NCBI RefSeq assembly: GCF_018982885.2
Contig: NZ_CP081848.1
Location: 868,001-932,000, forward strand
Length of the DNA stretch: 64,000 nucleotides
From: Polymorphobacter megasporae
GTDB lineage: Bacteria > Pseudomonadota > Alphaproteobacteria > Sphingomonadales > Sphingomonadaceae
Reading direction: 5' to 3'
The notes under the pieces: generated by a model
The model's database searches: none
What the model was told of the DNA's origin: nothing
The model's input: only the letters and a program-made list of their open reading frames with translations
In this document: positions 9,093 through 17,746 of the stretch, piece by piece
Layout of the letters: every line of letters starts with the position of its first letter
Numbering within the stretch: position 1 is the stretch's first letter
Program-made: the position numbers and the translations under genes

Positions 9093-10412
9093 ATGGCGGG
9101 TGCGGCGCGCGCGGCGTATAACCTGCGTACAGTGGAGAATACCCGTTCCTTCGTATCGGCGGCGATCGAGCGGCCCGGCGTTCGCGTCCGAACGCTAGTG
9201 TCGCTGCGCTGGATCGCGATTGCGGGGCAATTCGGGACGCTGATCGTCGTCGGGCTCGACCTCGACTACCCGCTGGCATGGCCGTCGCTGATCGCCGCCG
9301 TCGCCGCGGCGGCGGTGCTCAACGTCGGGTTGTGGACGCTGTACCCGCGCAACGCGCGGTTCAACGGGCGCGACGCGCTGCTCCAGTTCGCTTTCGATCT
9401 CGTCCAGGCCGGGGTGCTGCTGTTCCTCACCGGCGGCTTGAAAAACCCGTTCGTCGTCCTGTTGATCGTTCCCGTCACGATTTCGGCGACATTATTGTCG
9501 GCGCGCGGGACGCTGCTGCTGACCGCGATGGCATCGGCGATCGTCTTTGTCCTGTGGCGCTGGGCGCTGCCGCTGCCGTGGATGGGCCCGCCGGTAATCC
9601 TGCCGCCGGTATACCGCTTCGGCGTCGTCGTCGCGATCGCGCTCGCGGGGACTTTCCTCGCCGGATATACGTGGCTCGTGTCGGCCGAGGCGCGCAAGCG
9701 GGCACACGCGCTGGTCGCGACACAGTCGGCACTCGAACGCGAGTCGAGGATGTCGGCGCTGGGCAGCCTCGCCGCCGCCGCGGCGCACGAACTCGGCGGT
9801 CCGCTCGGCACGATCACGCTGATCGCGCGCGAGCTCGCCGACAGCCTCGGCGACGATCCCGATTTCGGCGAGGATGTCCGCCTGCTCAACCGCGAGGCCT
9901 CGCGCAGCCGCGCGATTCTTATCGGTATCGCCCGCCGTGCCGAGGCCGAAGACCCCTTCCCCCGGCTGTCGCTCGACGCACTGCTCCACGAAGTCGCGCA
10001 TCCGCTCGAGCCGGCGCGGGTCCCGATCCATGTTGCGGCGGCGGGCGGCGCCGCGCCGATGATCCGCCGCACTCCCGAGTTGCTCCACGGTGTCGCCAAC
10101 CTCGTGACGAATGCCGTTCGCCACGCCGGATCGGCGGTCACGCTGACCGCGACGACCACGCCGACCGAGGTGTGCATCAGCGTCGTCGACGATGGCGGCG
10201 GATTTTCCGACTCGATGCTGCCGCATCTTGGCGAACCATTCCTCGGGCCATCGGTGTCGGGGTCGGGGGGCACGGGACTGGGTATCTTCATCGCGACGAC
10301 GTTGCTCGAACGCACCGGCGGGCGGCTAAAGTTCAGCAATCGACGGAGCGGTGGAGCGCAAGTCGACGTTCGCTGGTTACGGTCGCATATCGAAGTGCAG
10401 GAATTGGAATGA
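9093..10412 (+). CDS. regB: RegB/PrrB/ActS-family sensor histidine kinase
   Basis: A 439-residue membrane histidine kinase. Five or six transmembrane segments lie in the first 205 residues and include GGLKNPFVVLLIVPV, the quinone-sensing heptad region of RegB. The H-box is AAAAAHELGGPLGTI, and the C-terminal ATPase has VTNAVRHAG and GTGLGIFIATTLL. RegB of photosynthetic bacteria has a redox Cys 40 residues after the phospho-His; here that position is Ser (RSRAIL). The start is uncertain: the ATG at 9093 or a GTG at 9132. The stop overlaps the regulator start (ATGA). Confidence 0.9.
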   Translation: MAGAARAAYNLRTVENTRSFVSAAIERPGVRVRTLVSLRWIAIAGQFGTLIVVGLDLDYPLAWPSLIAAVAAAAVLNVGLWTLYPRNARFNGRDALLQFAFDLVQAGVLLFLTGGLKNPFVVLLIVPVTISATLLSARGTLLLTAMASAIVFVLWRWALPLPWMGPPVILPPVYRFGVVVAIALAGTFLAGYTWLVSAEARKRAHALVATQSALERESRMSALGSLAAAAAHELGGPLGTITLIARELADSLGDDPDFGEDVRLLNREASRSRAILIGIARRAEAEDPFPRLSLDALLHEVAHPLEPARVPIHVAAAGGAAPMIRRTPELLHGVANLVTNAVRHAGSAVTLTATTTPTEVCISVVDDGGGFSDSMLPHLGEPFLGPSVSGSGGTGLGIFIATTLLERTGGRLKFSNRRSGGAQVDVRWLRSHIEVQELE

Positions 10413-10975
10413 TCATGGAAACAGCAGCGCTCGACTCCGCCGTCGCGACGGCCAACTTGCCCCTTCTTCTCGTCGACGACGACGCGCCGTTCCGCCAGCG
10501 GCTGCAACTGACGCTCGAGCGCAAGGGCTTTGCCGTCACTGGCGCGGGAAGCATTGCCGAGGCACGGCGCTATGCGAGCACGCTGAAGCCGGGGCATGCC
10601 GTCGTCGACATGCGGCTCGAGGACGGCAACGGGCTCGATCTCGTCACCGAATTGCGGACGTTGCGTCCCGACATCAGGATCGTCGTGCTGACCGGTTACG
10701 GCAACCTTGCGACCGCGGTCGCAGCGGTCAAGGCCGGGGCGGTCGACTATCTCGCCAAGCCCGCCGACCCCGAGGATATCGTCGCCGCGCTGACCGCAGC
10801 GCCGGGCACCCGCCCCGAAGCACCCGCCGAGCCGATGTCCGCCGATCGGGTGCGGTGGGAGCATATCCAGCGCGTGTATGAACTCTGCAGCCGCAACGTC
10901 TCTGAGACCGCACGGCGATTGAAGATGCATCGGCGGACGCTGCAGCGGATCTTGGCGAAGCGGTCACCGCGGTAG
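10409..10975 (+). CDS. regA: RegA/PrrA/ActR-family response regulator
   Basis: A 188-residue regulator. The receiver domain has LLLVDDDAPFRQRL, the phospho-acceptor Asp in HAVVDMRLEDGNGLD and the Lys in DYLAKPAD. It is joined by a proline-rich linker to a Fis-type helix-turn-helix ending SETARRLKMHRRTLQRIL. RegA regulators control redox-responsive genes such as those for respiration and carbon or nitrogen fixation; targets here are unknown. It starts inside the regB stop, or at a second ATG at 10415. Confidence 0.93.
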   Translation: MIMETAALDSAVATANLPLLLVDDDAPFRQRLQLTLERKGFAVTGAGSIAEARRYASTLKPGHAVVDMRLEDGNGLDLVTELRTLRPDIRIVVLTGYGNLATAVAAVKAGAVDYLAKPADPEDIVAALTAAPGTRPEAPAEPMSADRVRWEHIQRVYELCSRNVSETARRLKMHRRTLQRILAKRSPR

Positions 10976-10998
10976 CGAGAGAAGCTTATATTTAGATC

Positions 10999-11024
10999 GT
11001 CATCCCCGCCTTCGCGGGGATGAC
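10999..11024. repeat. REP-like palindrome, single copy
   Basis: A perfect 26-bp inverted repeat with GTCATCCCCGC arms, between the convergent regA and mmcB genes. The arms are the same as in the 3685-3712 copy; the centre reads CTTC rather than GAAG, so the copy is inverted. Confidence 0.85.
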
Positions 11025-11044
11025 TGCTGTTTATTGCGCGACGA

Positions 11045-11566
11045 TCACGGCAAGCGCAGCCCTTCGTCCGCGCCCGGATCGCCGAGCCACAACAGCCGCT
11101 GCGCTCCGCGTCGGGCAAAGCGCAGAGTCTCGGCCTTGCGCCGCGCCGCGTTCAACCGGACCCACGCGGCTGGCCGGACGATCGCCGCATCCCACCGGTC
11201 GGCGATGATGAGTCCGGCGCGTGCGGGCTGGAACCACTCGCTGTCGAAATCACCGAGGGGGAAACCGGGCGGCACCGCCCAGTAATAGCGGTCGCAATAA
11301 TCGAGGTATTCGGGCCATTTCGCGTCGCCGCGCAGATCGGCGAGCGAAACCTTGATCTCGACGAGCGTGATCAAACCGTCGCTGCCGAGTCCGACGACGT
11401 CGGCGCGCCGCCCGTTGCCGAGCGGCACTTCGGTCAAGGGGGCGATCCCTGCATGCCACAACAGCCGCGAAACGCCGCGCGCGACGTCCTGCGCGGTGCA
11501 GGACGTTGCGCGATCACTATCGGGGGCAATCTGACTGTCGGGGGCGAGTTCGGGAACGCTGGCCAT
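11045..11566 (-). CDS. mmcB: MmcB-family DNA repair protein
   Basis: A 173-residue protein of the MmcB family, named from Caulobacter, where the gene is damage-induced and supports DNA repair. The PD-(D/E)xK-like nuclease pattern appears as RADVVGL and LVEIKVSLADLRGD around residues 52-80. C-terminal arginine-rich segments follow. No SOS box was located by eye. It is convergent with regA across the repeat at 10999. Confidence 0.85.
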   Translation of the reverse strand: MASVPELAPDSQIAPDSDRATSCTAQDVARGVSRLLWHAGIAPLTEVPLGNGRRADVVGLGSDGLITLVEIKVSLADLRGDAKWPEYLDYCDRYYWAVPPGFPLGDFDSEWFQPARAGLIIADRWDAAIVRPAAWVRLNAARRKAETLRFARRGAQRLLWLGDPGADEGLRLP

Positions 11567-11606
11567 CGGCTCAGCGTATCAGAACAAGCGGGGAACGAAA
11601 ACCGTT

Positions 11607-12248
11607 TTAGCGGTAGAAGACGTGGTTGCCGATCGTGCTGACCTTGTGGAGGTTCGACCAGCTAGCGTTGATCCGGGTCGCATGAAACGACACGGCGCGC
11701 GGGGCGACGACGTCCCAGGCCGCGGTGGCAGCGATCGCAGCGATCGCCTTGGCGGTCTGCCAGTCACGCGACGCGGCGGGGGTGCGGCTCTTGTCGAAGC
11801 TGAACTGGCCGTGCTGGGCGATGACGCCGCAGACGCTGTCGGCGAACTTGCCCGACGCGACGCGGTTGAGGATCACCTGGGCGACGGCGAGCTGCCCTTC
11901 GAGCGGCTCACCGCGGGCTTCGAAATAGACGGCGCGGGCAAGGCACTCGCGATCGCCGTAGGCGGTCGGCTGGGTGTCCATCGTGCGGGCGACGAGAGTG
12001 GCAAGCTGCGCCGGGCGTGGCTCGGCGGCGGCATCGCTCTCGGCGATCTGGGGGACGTTGGCCGTCGAATTGGCGGTCGTGTTGTCGGCTGTCGTGATGT
12101 CGGCGGCTGGCTGAGTGGTTTCGACGGTCGTGGCGACGATCGGGGCCAGCGCGAGAGCGGCAACGGGGAATTGCCCCGCGGCCGGAAGAAGTGTCACCGC
12201 GACGGCCAAAGCGGCCAGACGGGCGAGAATCGGGAACCTGAAGGTCAT
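11607..12248 (-). CDS. Secreted cell wall hydrolase (SleB/hydrolase_2 family)
   Basis: A 213-residue protein with an N-terminal signal or anchor helix, a low-complexity Thr/Ala linker and a C-terminal SleB-type domain. That domain begins CLARAVYFEARGEPLEGQ, with the predicted catalytic Glu, and continues AQVILNRVASGKFADSVCGV. Members cleave peptidoglycan, though this is not shown for most. It is a single gene with 173 bp upstream in which I see no further gene. Confidence 0.9.
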   Translation of the reverse strand: MTFRFPILARLAALAVAVTLLPAAGQFPVAALALAPIVATTVETTQPAADITTADNTTANSTANVPQIAESDAAAEPRPAQLATLVARTMDTQPTAYGDRECLARAVYFEARGEPLEGQLAVAQVILNRVASGKFADSVCGVIAQHGQFSFDKSRTPAASRDWQTAKAIAAIAATAAWDVVAPRAVSFHATRINASWSNLHKVSTIGNHVFYR

Positions 12249-12421
12249 TCGTTCGCTTGCTACCCACGGCGTTCCCGGATCCGCTCGGCATCGATCCGAA
12301 TGATCGTGCGTCGCTGGGCTGAACCCGGTTCGGTCCGCTTGGGCTGATGATCACCGGACCCGCCCACGGTTCCGGCACTCGATGCCGTTCGTGGTGAAGA
12401 CCGGTTCACATTGTAGCAAGC

Positions 12422-12745
12422 TCAGTCGATTGTTTCGTCGATGAACCGTGCCGGATCAGGGGTGTCCAGTTCAATTACCCAAAGATCGGGGTCGAAGCCG
12501 CGCTGCCGGGAGACCCAGGAGTCGACCGAGTCGCCGGTTGCCGCGGTACGCCAGACGTACGATCCCGACTCGCCGAGCGCGCGCGACAGCGCACGAACGC
12601 TCCCCGATCGATCGCGGTGAATCAGGACGACGCTGCCGGCAACGGCGTCGCCACGGTGGACCACGGTGGCGAAATCCCCGGCGGCGTCGACCCGCCGGAG
12701 CAATGCGCTGGTCCACGTCCCCGCCGACAGGCGGGGCTCACTCAC
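12422..12745 (-). CDS. DUF1491 family protein
   Basis: A 107-residue protein matching DUF1491, a family of unknown function conserved in alphaproteobacteria. It starts LSAGTWTSALLRRVDAAGDF and has WVSRQRGFDPDLWVIELD near the C-terminus. It overlaps ptsN by 4 bp and closes the hpf-ptsN-DUF1491 operon. Confidence 0.85.
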   Translation of the reverse strand: MSEPRLSAGTWTSALLRRVDAAGDFATVVHRGDAVAGSVVLIHRDRSGSVRALSRALGESGSYVWRTAATGDSVDSWVSRQRGFDPDLWVIELDTPDPARFIDETID

Positions 12746-13209
12746 GCCGCCTCGCTCCGCGCGTCGCCGGTGACGAGCGCGTACAGCGCATCGGCTGACG
12801 CACTGCCGCGCAGCTTGGCGCAGAAATCGCGGTCACGCAGCGCGCGGCTGACGCGGGCGAGCGCCTTCAAATGTTCGGCGCCCGCTCCGGTCGGCGCGAG
12901 CATCAGCACGACGAGATCGACCGGAAGCCCGTCGAGCGCGGCAAAGTCGACCGGCGCGGCAAGCTTGGCGATCACCGCGACGATCCGCGGCAGGGTGTCG
13001 AGCCGGCCGTGCGGGATCGCCGTCCCCGCACCAAAGCCAGTCGACCCGAGCGCCTCGCGGGCAAGAATCACCTCGGCGACATACCCGTCGTCCTGGCCGG
13101 TCAGCCGCGCCGCGTGCGCCGCCATCGCCAGAAGCACCGCGCGCTTGTTGACCGCGTGCAGGTCGAACTGCACCGCGGGCGAGATCAGGTCGCCGAGGGC
13201 GATCATCAC
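12742..13209 (-). CDS. ptsN: Nitrogen-related PTS EIIA protein
   Basis: A 155-residue EIIA-Ntr protein, the terminal phosphate acceptor of the regulatory PTSNtr chain. The phospho-His is in GAGTAIPHGRLD near residue 68. It sits directly after hpf (4-bp overlap), the usual hpf-ptsN order, but no rpoN is present upstream. Confidence 0.92.
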   Translation of the reverse strand: MMIALGDLISPAVQFDLHAVNKRAVLLAMAAHAARLTGQDDGYVAEVILAREALGSTGFGAGTAIPHGRLDTLPRIVAVIAKLAAPVDFAALDGLPVDLVVLMLAPTGAGAEHLKALARVSRALRDRDFCAKLRGSASADALYALVTGDARSEAA

Positions 13210-13781
13210 ACCCTCGGCTCGACCCAGCCGATGCTGCCGTCTTCGCGCCGATAGACCATGTTGTGGACGCCCGACTTGCTGTTCTTGAACAGCAATGCGG
13301 TCGTGTTGCGCAGGTCGAGCATCATCACTGCATCGCTGACCGTCGCCTCGGGAATGTCGACGCGGGTTTCGGCGATGATCAACGGATTGTCGTCGGCTTC
13401 CTCCTCGGGCGGCGCGGCGAAGATCGTGTAGGCGGCGTTGTCGAGGTCGGTCTGGCTCTCGACGGCGCGCGCGTTACCCGGACCGTTGCGGTCCTTCAGG
13501 CGGCGCATGTAGCGGCGGAGCTGCTTGTCGATGCGGTCGGCGGCGCCGTCGAACGCGGCGTGCGCATCCTGCGCTTCGGCGCGGCCCTTGAGGATCAGGT
13601 CGGACATCACGTGCATGACGATATCGACCGCAAAGCCACTGTGCGGGGCCGGGCTCAGCGTGACGTTGGCACCGATCGCTCGGCTAAAATACTTGTCGGC
13701 GATGGCGCGCAGCCGGGTCTGGACGTGCTCGCGAAAAGCGGCCCCGGCGTCGACCTGATGGCCTGAAACGCGGATGTCCAT
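13206..13781 (-). CDS. hpf: Long-form ribosome hibernation promoting factor
   Basis: A 191-residue long HPF (RaiA/S30AE family) that dimerises stalled 70S ribosomes into 100S particles. The N-terminal domain begins MDIRVSGHQVDAGAAF. The C-terminal dimerisation tail has FKNSKSGVHNMVYRREDGS. The ATG at 13781 is chosen because AAGGAG precedes it at 8 nt; the open frame extends 18 codons further without a start of equal quality. Confidence 0.93.
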   Translation of the reverse strand: MDIRVSGHQVDAGAAFREHVQTRLRAIADKYFSRAIGANVTLSPAPHSGFAVDIVMHVMSDLILKGRAEAQDAHAAFDGAADRIDKQLRRYMRRLKDRNGPGNARAVESQTDLDNAAYTIFAAPPEEEADDNPLIIAETRVDIPEATVSDAVMMLDLRNTTALLFKNSKSGVHNMVYRREDGSIGWVEPRV

Positions 13782-13866
13782 ATTCGTCTCCTTGTGGCGG
13801 GCGGTGGCTCTAGGCCCGGCCCCGGATGCCGTCAATCAGCCGGGGTCGACTGGGAATTAGGCAACG

Positions 13867-14532
13867 CTACGACAACCAGACCGGGTCCTTAAGTCCCCCG
13901 ATGAACGCGGCGTGGCGGGCGAGTTCGTCGGCGGATGCCGCATGCGCGCGCGCCGCGACTAATGTCCGTGGCGCCGCGGCTTCCTCGACGACCGCATCGG
14001 CGGTGAGGTCGAACCCGATCTGCCGCCCGCCGGTCAATTCGACATAGACCCGCGCGAGCAGTTCGGCATCGATCAGCGCGCCGTGCTTCGACCGTCCCGA
14101 CAGGTCGATGCCGTAGCGATTGCACAGAGCGTCGAGGGTATGCTTCGCCCCCGGATGCTTCTTGCGCGACAATTCGAGCGTACACACCGCCCGATGCGCC
14201 GGGATCGCCGGCATTCGCGCGCGGCGCAGCTCCCAGTTGAGGAATTCCATGTCGAACACGGCGTTGTGCGCCACAAGCGGCGAATCCTCGATGAAGGCGA
14301 GGAAATCGTCGACCACCGCCTCGAACACCGGCTGGCCGGTCAGAAACGCCGTCGACAGGCCGTGGACGCCCTCGGCATCCTTTGGCATCATCCGGCAGGG
14401 ATCGATGTACGAATGGAAGCTGCGCCCGGTGGCGACGCGCCCGCGCAATTCGATCGCACCGATCTCGACGATACGGTGGCCATCCCCGGGCATGATCCCG
14501 GTCGTTTCGGTGTCCCAGACAATCTCGCGCAT
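13867..14532 (-). CDS. dnaQ: DNA polymerase III epsilon subunit (proofreading 3'-5' exonuclease)
   Basis: A 221-residue DEDDh exonuclease. The motifs are Exo I VWDTETTG, Exo II HNAVFDMEFLNWEL, and Exo III HGALIDAELLARVY. The start at 14532 gives the usual MREIVWDTETTG N-terminus. It lies 34 bp downstream of coaE, as in other alphaproteobacterial origin regions. Confidence 0.95.
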   Translation of the reverse strand: MREIVWDTETTGIMPGDGHRIVEIGAIELRGRVATGRSFHSYIDPCRMMPKDAEGVHGLSTAFLTGQPVFEAVVDDFLAFIEDSPLVAHNAVFDMEFLNWELRRARMPAIPAHRAVCTLELSRKKHPGAKHTLDALCNRYGIDLSGRSKHGALIDAELLARVYVELTGGRQIGFDLTADAVVEEAAAPRTLVAARAHAASADELARHAAFIGGLKDPVWLS

Positions 14533-14566
14533 GACTCTATCTAACGTCGATCCGACCCCAGACAAG

Positions 14567-15142
14567 TCAAAGGCCGGCGACGATCTCCTTGACCGCCCGC
14601 CATGTCGCGATCGTCGACCCGCCGTTCTGGATGACGATATCGGCGAGCGCCTGTTTTTCCGCGTCGGGGATCTGCTGCGCGAGGATCGCCTCGAACTTTT
14701 CCGCGGTCATGCCGGGTCGCGCCATGACGCGATCGCGCTGCACATCCTCGGGGGCCGAGACGACCGCGACAAGGTCGCAGTCGTCGTCGCCGCCACGCTC
14801 GTAAAGCAGCGGGATGTCGAGGACGACAAGCTCGCGGGTCCGATAGCGGAAGAGGAAGCGGGTGCGTGCCACCGCCACGAGCGGGTGGACGATGTCCTCG
14901 AGCGTCTCGAGCCGGTCGCTATCGGCGAACACCTCCTGCCCGAGCGCGGCACGGTCGAGGACGCCGTCGACGACGACGCCAGGAAACGCTGCGGCGATCG
15001 GGCCGAGCGCTGCACCGCCCGGCGACTGGAGTTCACGCACAACGGCATCGGCGTCGAACACCGGCACCTTCAACCGGCGGAACATCGCCGCGACGGTCGA
15101 CTTGCCCATGCCGATCGAACCCGTGAGGCCAAGGACGATCAT
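14567..15142 (-). CDS. coaE: Dephospho-CoA kinase
   Basis: A 191-residue enzyme for the last step of coenzyme A synthesis. It begins MIVLGLTGSIGMGKST, which contains the P-loop, and has the CoA-binding HPLV segment. It overlaps aroE by 4 bp. Confidence 0.95.
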   Translation of the reverse strand: MIVLGLTGSIGMGKSTVAAMFRRLKVPVFDADAVVRELQSPGGAALGPIAAAFPGVVVDGVLDRAALGQEVFADSDRLETLEDIVHPLVAVARTRFLFRYRTRELVVLDIPLLYERGGDDDCDLVAVVSAPEDVQRDRVMARPGMTAEKFEAILAQQIPDAEKQALADIVIQNGGSTIATWRAVKEIVAGL

Positions 15143-15960
15143 GCGATCAGCAACGCGCGAAGCTCCGCGTCATGATCGCGGGGGGCGGGGGCACCATAGA
15201 ACAGCTCGAACGCGGCGGCAGCTTGTCCGACCAGCATCTGGAGACCGTCGATGGTACGCAACCCGCGGGCGCGGGCGGCCGCGAGAAGCGCGGTTTCGAG
15301 CGGAGCGTAGACCATATCGAAAACAACCGTAAAGGGGTGCGTAAGTGTACTCTGTACATTTTCGTACAATTCAGGCTGTCCGTGCATGCCACGGGGAGAC
15401 GCGTTAACAATTAGGTCAGCAAGGGCAAAACAGCTGCCAATACTCTCTATCGGAACTCCAGTCGCGACGATGTCGAACTCTCGCGCGGTTTCCGCCGCCA
15501 GCCTCGGATTGCGGCTGACGACTAAGATTTCGCGATGGCGGGTGCCTGACAGCGCCGCGAATGCTGCGCGCGCTGCACCGCCGGTCCCGATGACGACGAT
15601 CACCGATCCCGACAGATCGATCCCGCGCAGCGCCTCAGTGACGCCATCAATGTCGCTGTTATAGCCGCTTCGCGTGTCGCCCTCGACCACGACGGTATTG
15701 ACCGCCCCGACCCGCGCCGCTCGCGGATCGACCCGGTCGAGAAAACGCATCACCTCGACCTTGTGCGGCGCAGTTACATTGACCCCGGACAAGCCCAGCG
15801 CCGGCAACGCGTCGATCGCCGTGCCGAGATGTTCGGGTGCGACCGGGAAGCGCCCGTAATCCGCGTCGATCCCCAGCTTTGCCAGCCAGAAGCGATGGAT
15901 CAGCGGGGACTTCGAGTGCGCGACCGGCCAGCCGATGACCCCCGCAGAGGCAAAGCTCAC
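15139..15960 (-). CDS. aroE: Shikimate dehydrogenase
   Basis: A 273-residue enzyme that reduces 3-dehydroshikimate with NADPH. The substrate site SKSPLIHRFW, the catalytic Lys in VTAPHKVEVM, the Asp in GYNSDIDG and the cofactor loop VIGTGGAARAA are all present. The GTG at 15960 is chosen because it overlaps the maf stop by 4 bp and precedes the conserved start SFASAGVIGWPVAHS. A longer in-frame extension lies over maf and is not coding. Confidence 0.94.
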   Translation of the reverse strand: MSFASAGVIGWPVAHSKSPLIHRFWLAKLGIDADYGRFPVAPEHLGTAIDALPALGLSGVNVTAPHKVEVMRFLDRVDPRAARVGAVNTVVVEGDTRSGYNSDIDGVTEALRGIDLSGSVIVVIGTGGAARAAFAALSGTRHREILVVSRNPRLAAETAREFDIVATGVPIESIGSCFALADLIVNASPRGMHGQPELYENVQSTLTHPFTVVFDMVYAPLETALLAAARARGLRTIDGLQMLVGQAAAAFELFYGAPAPRDHDAELRALLIA

Positions 15961-16547
15961 GCCGCCAACTCGCCGCGCGTTCGTAGGTAATCGAGCACCG
16001 CCAGCAGCGGCAGCCCCTGGATGACGAACGGGTCGCCGCTGACCTTCGTGAACAATTGCGCCCCCAGCCCCTCGATCCGGTACGTTCCGACGCACCCCAG
16101 CACCGCGTCGCCCTCGCGGTCGAGATAGTCCGATATGAACGCATCCGAAAGCGACCGCATCGTCAGCCGCGCGGTGTCGCTCGCTCGCCACACTGCCACG
16201 CCGTCCTCGGCGATCACCGCCGCCGCGATCAGCCGGTGCTCGGCCCCCATCAACCGCCGCAGCTGCGCCGCCGCGCCCGCCCGGTCGCCGGGCTTATCGA
16301 GCATCGCGCCGTCGGCAGTCACGAGTACCTGGTCCGCGCCAAGAACGAGGCCGCGCACTCGACGCGAAACCTTGATCGCCTTGGTCTCGGCGAGCGCATC
16401 GGCGATCCGGTCGGCGCGCGCGCCTTCGGCGGCAAGACCCTCCTTGATCGCATCTTCGTCGACCAGCGGAGCCTGTGCGGTGAATGCCACCCCGGCCGCA
16501 GTCAGCATCGCCGCGCGCGCCGGGCTCGTCGATGCGAGGGTGATCAC
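15957..16547 (-). CDS. maf: Maf-family nucleotide pyrophosphatase (copy 1)
   Basis: A 196-residue Maf protein, a house-cleaning pyrophosphatase for non-canonical or methylated nucleotides. It starts ITLASTSPARAAML, a variant of the usual S.SPRR motif, and has LGADQVLV and RIEGLGAQLF. The GTG at 16547 overlaps the ppsR stop. A second, more canonical Maf is encoded at 53727-54305; the two probably have different nucleotide preferences. Confidence 0.92.
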   Translation of the reverse strand: MITLASTSPARAAMLTAAGVAFTAQAPLVDEDAIKEGLAAEGARADRIADALAETKAIKVSRRVRGLVLGADQVLVTADGAMLDKPGDRAGAAAQLRRLMGAEHRLIAAAVIAEDGVAVWRASDTARLTMRSLSDAFISDYLDREGDAVLGCVGTYRIEGLGAQLFTKVSGDPFVIQGLPLLAVLDYLRTRGELAA

Positions 16548-17380
16548 TTCCCCTCGAGCTCGATATTCGCGCTGTCGCTTCGCGCCTGGACGAGATTGAT
16601 GATCGCCGCCGCGGTCTCCTCGATCGATCGCCGCGTCACGTCGATCACCGGTATATCGTTGTCGGCAAACAGACGGCGCGCGAAGGCAACCTCGGCGGAA
16701 ACCAGTCCAGCATCGACATACGCAGTATCGGCGGTCTGGCCGAGTGTCAGCAAGCGGTTGCGGCGGATCGAGATTAGCCGTTCGGGCGAGGTGGTCAGCC
16801 CGACGACGAGGGGCTTCGCGAGGTGGAACAGCGACGCCGGTGGCGGCGATTCGACCACCAACGGAATGTTCGCGGTCTTGTAGCCGCGATTGGCGAGGTA
16901 GATCGACGTTGGGGTTTTCGATGACCGCGACACGCCGGCGATAACGATGTCGGCTTCCTCCCAATCCTCGGCCCCGACCCCGTCGTCGTGCGCCATCGTG
17001 AAGTGGATCGCGTCGACCCGGCGGAAATACGCCGCGTCCATGACATGCTGGCGTCCCGGCCGCGTCACCGCCGACTGGCCGAGGAACTGCGACAGCGCGC
17101 TGATGATCGGGTCGAGCACCGACACCGCCGGCAGTGCCAGCTGGTCGCAGCGTAGTTCGAGCCGGTCGCGGACTGCACCGTTGATCAGCGTGTAGAGGAC
17201 GAGCCCGGGCCGTTTGGCAATTTCCTCGACGACTCGATCGAGATGCCCCTCAGACCGGACCATCGGCCAGAAATGCTTGATGGTGTCGGTGCCCTCGAAC
17301 CGCCCGAGTCCCGCCTTGACGATCGATTCGAGCGTCTCGCCGGTCGAGTCGGACACGAGATGGAGGTGCAATCGCGCCAT
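16544..17380 (-). CDS. ppsR: PPSR-type kinase/pyrophosphorylase (DUF299)
   Basis: A 278-residue bifunctional regulatory kinase and phosphorylase. Family members switch PEP synthetase or pyruvate phosphate dikinase on and off. It begins HLHLVSDSTGETLESI and has the P-loop-like GVSRSSKTPTSIYLA. It is the first gene on the minus-strand side of the probable origin, matching the RP001-origin-hemE order known from Caulobacter. Confidence 0.92.
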   Translation of the reverse strand: MARLHLHLVSDSTGETLESIVKAGLGRFEGTDTIKHFWPMVRSEGHLDRVVEEIAKRPGLVLYTLINGAVRDRLELRCDQLALPAVSVLDPIISALSQFLGQSAVTRPGRQHVMDAAYFRRVDAIHFTMAHDDGVGAEDWEEADIVIAGVSRSSKTPTSIYLANRGYKTANIPLVVESPPPASLFHLAKPLVVGLTTSPERLISIRRNRLLTLGQTADTAYVDAGLVSAEVAFARRLFADNDIPVIDVTRRSIEETAAAIINLVQARSDSANIELEGK

Positions 17381-17746
17381 GACCGATTTATTTCGTTCCC
17401 GCGAAATCTGGGGATAAGTCCACCATCAGCGGTTAGCGGCTTGGGCTGAAACCAGCAAGGCACGGGTTTCGTGTGATGTGTGCACCGCCCGTCCACAAGG
17501 GGACAGCGTGTGGGGAGTGCCTGTGAACAACGGGGACAAGTCGGCCTCGCCATCGGAATCACCACCGGTTTATACGATATCGCACAATAGGTGACCGTGG
17601 ATAAATCCGAAATGCCGCTGACTCACAGCACTACAACTTCATCTAAGTCTTTTTAAGATTCTTGGAGAGTAGTAGTGCGATGGCAGGTACGAGCCGCGAC
17701 CGGGACGGGGCTTGACGCCGCGCTGCCGCCGGGGTTTGCAAGGTCC
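17381..17746. other. Probable chromosomal replication origin (oriC)
   Basis: A 366-bp non-coding gap between divergent ppsR and hemE, the position of the Caulobacter origin. Gene polarity switches here: minus-strand cluster to the left, plus-strand cluster to the right. Three DnaA-box-like 9-mers each differ by one base from TGTGNATAA: TGGGGATAA (17409), TGTGAACAA (17522), CGTGGATAA (17596). Three GANTC sites lie at 17556, 17620 and 17657. A locally AT-rich stretch spans about 17626-17665. The parS sites and parAB lie 5.6-10 kb to the right. Confidence 0.6.

Noticed and set aside
9266..10930. Minus-strand open frame of 554 codons opposite regBA
   Set aside because: Antisense shadow of two genes with clear motifs; composition is Arg/Ser-rich without fold.
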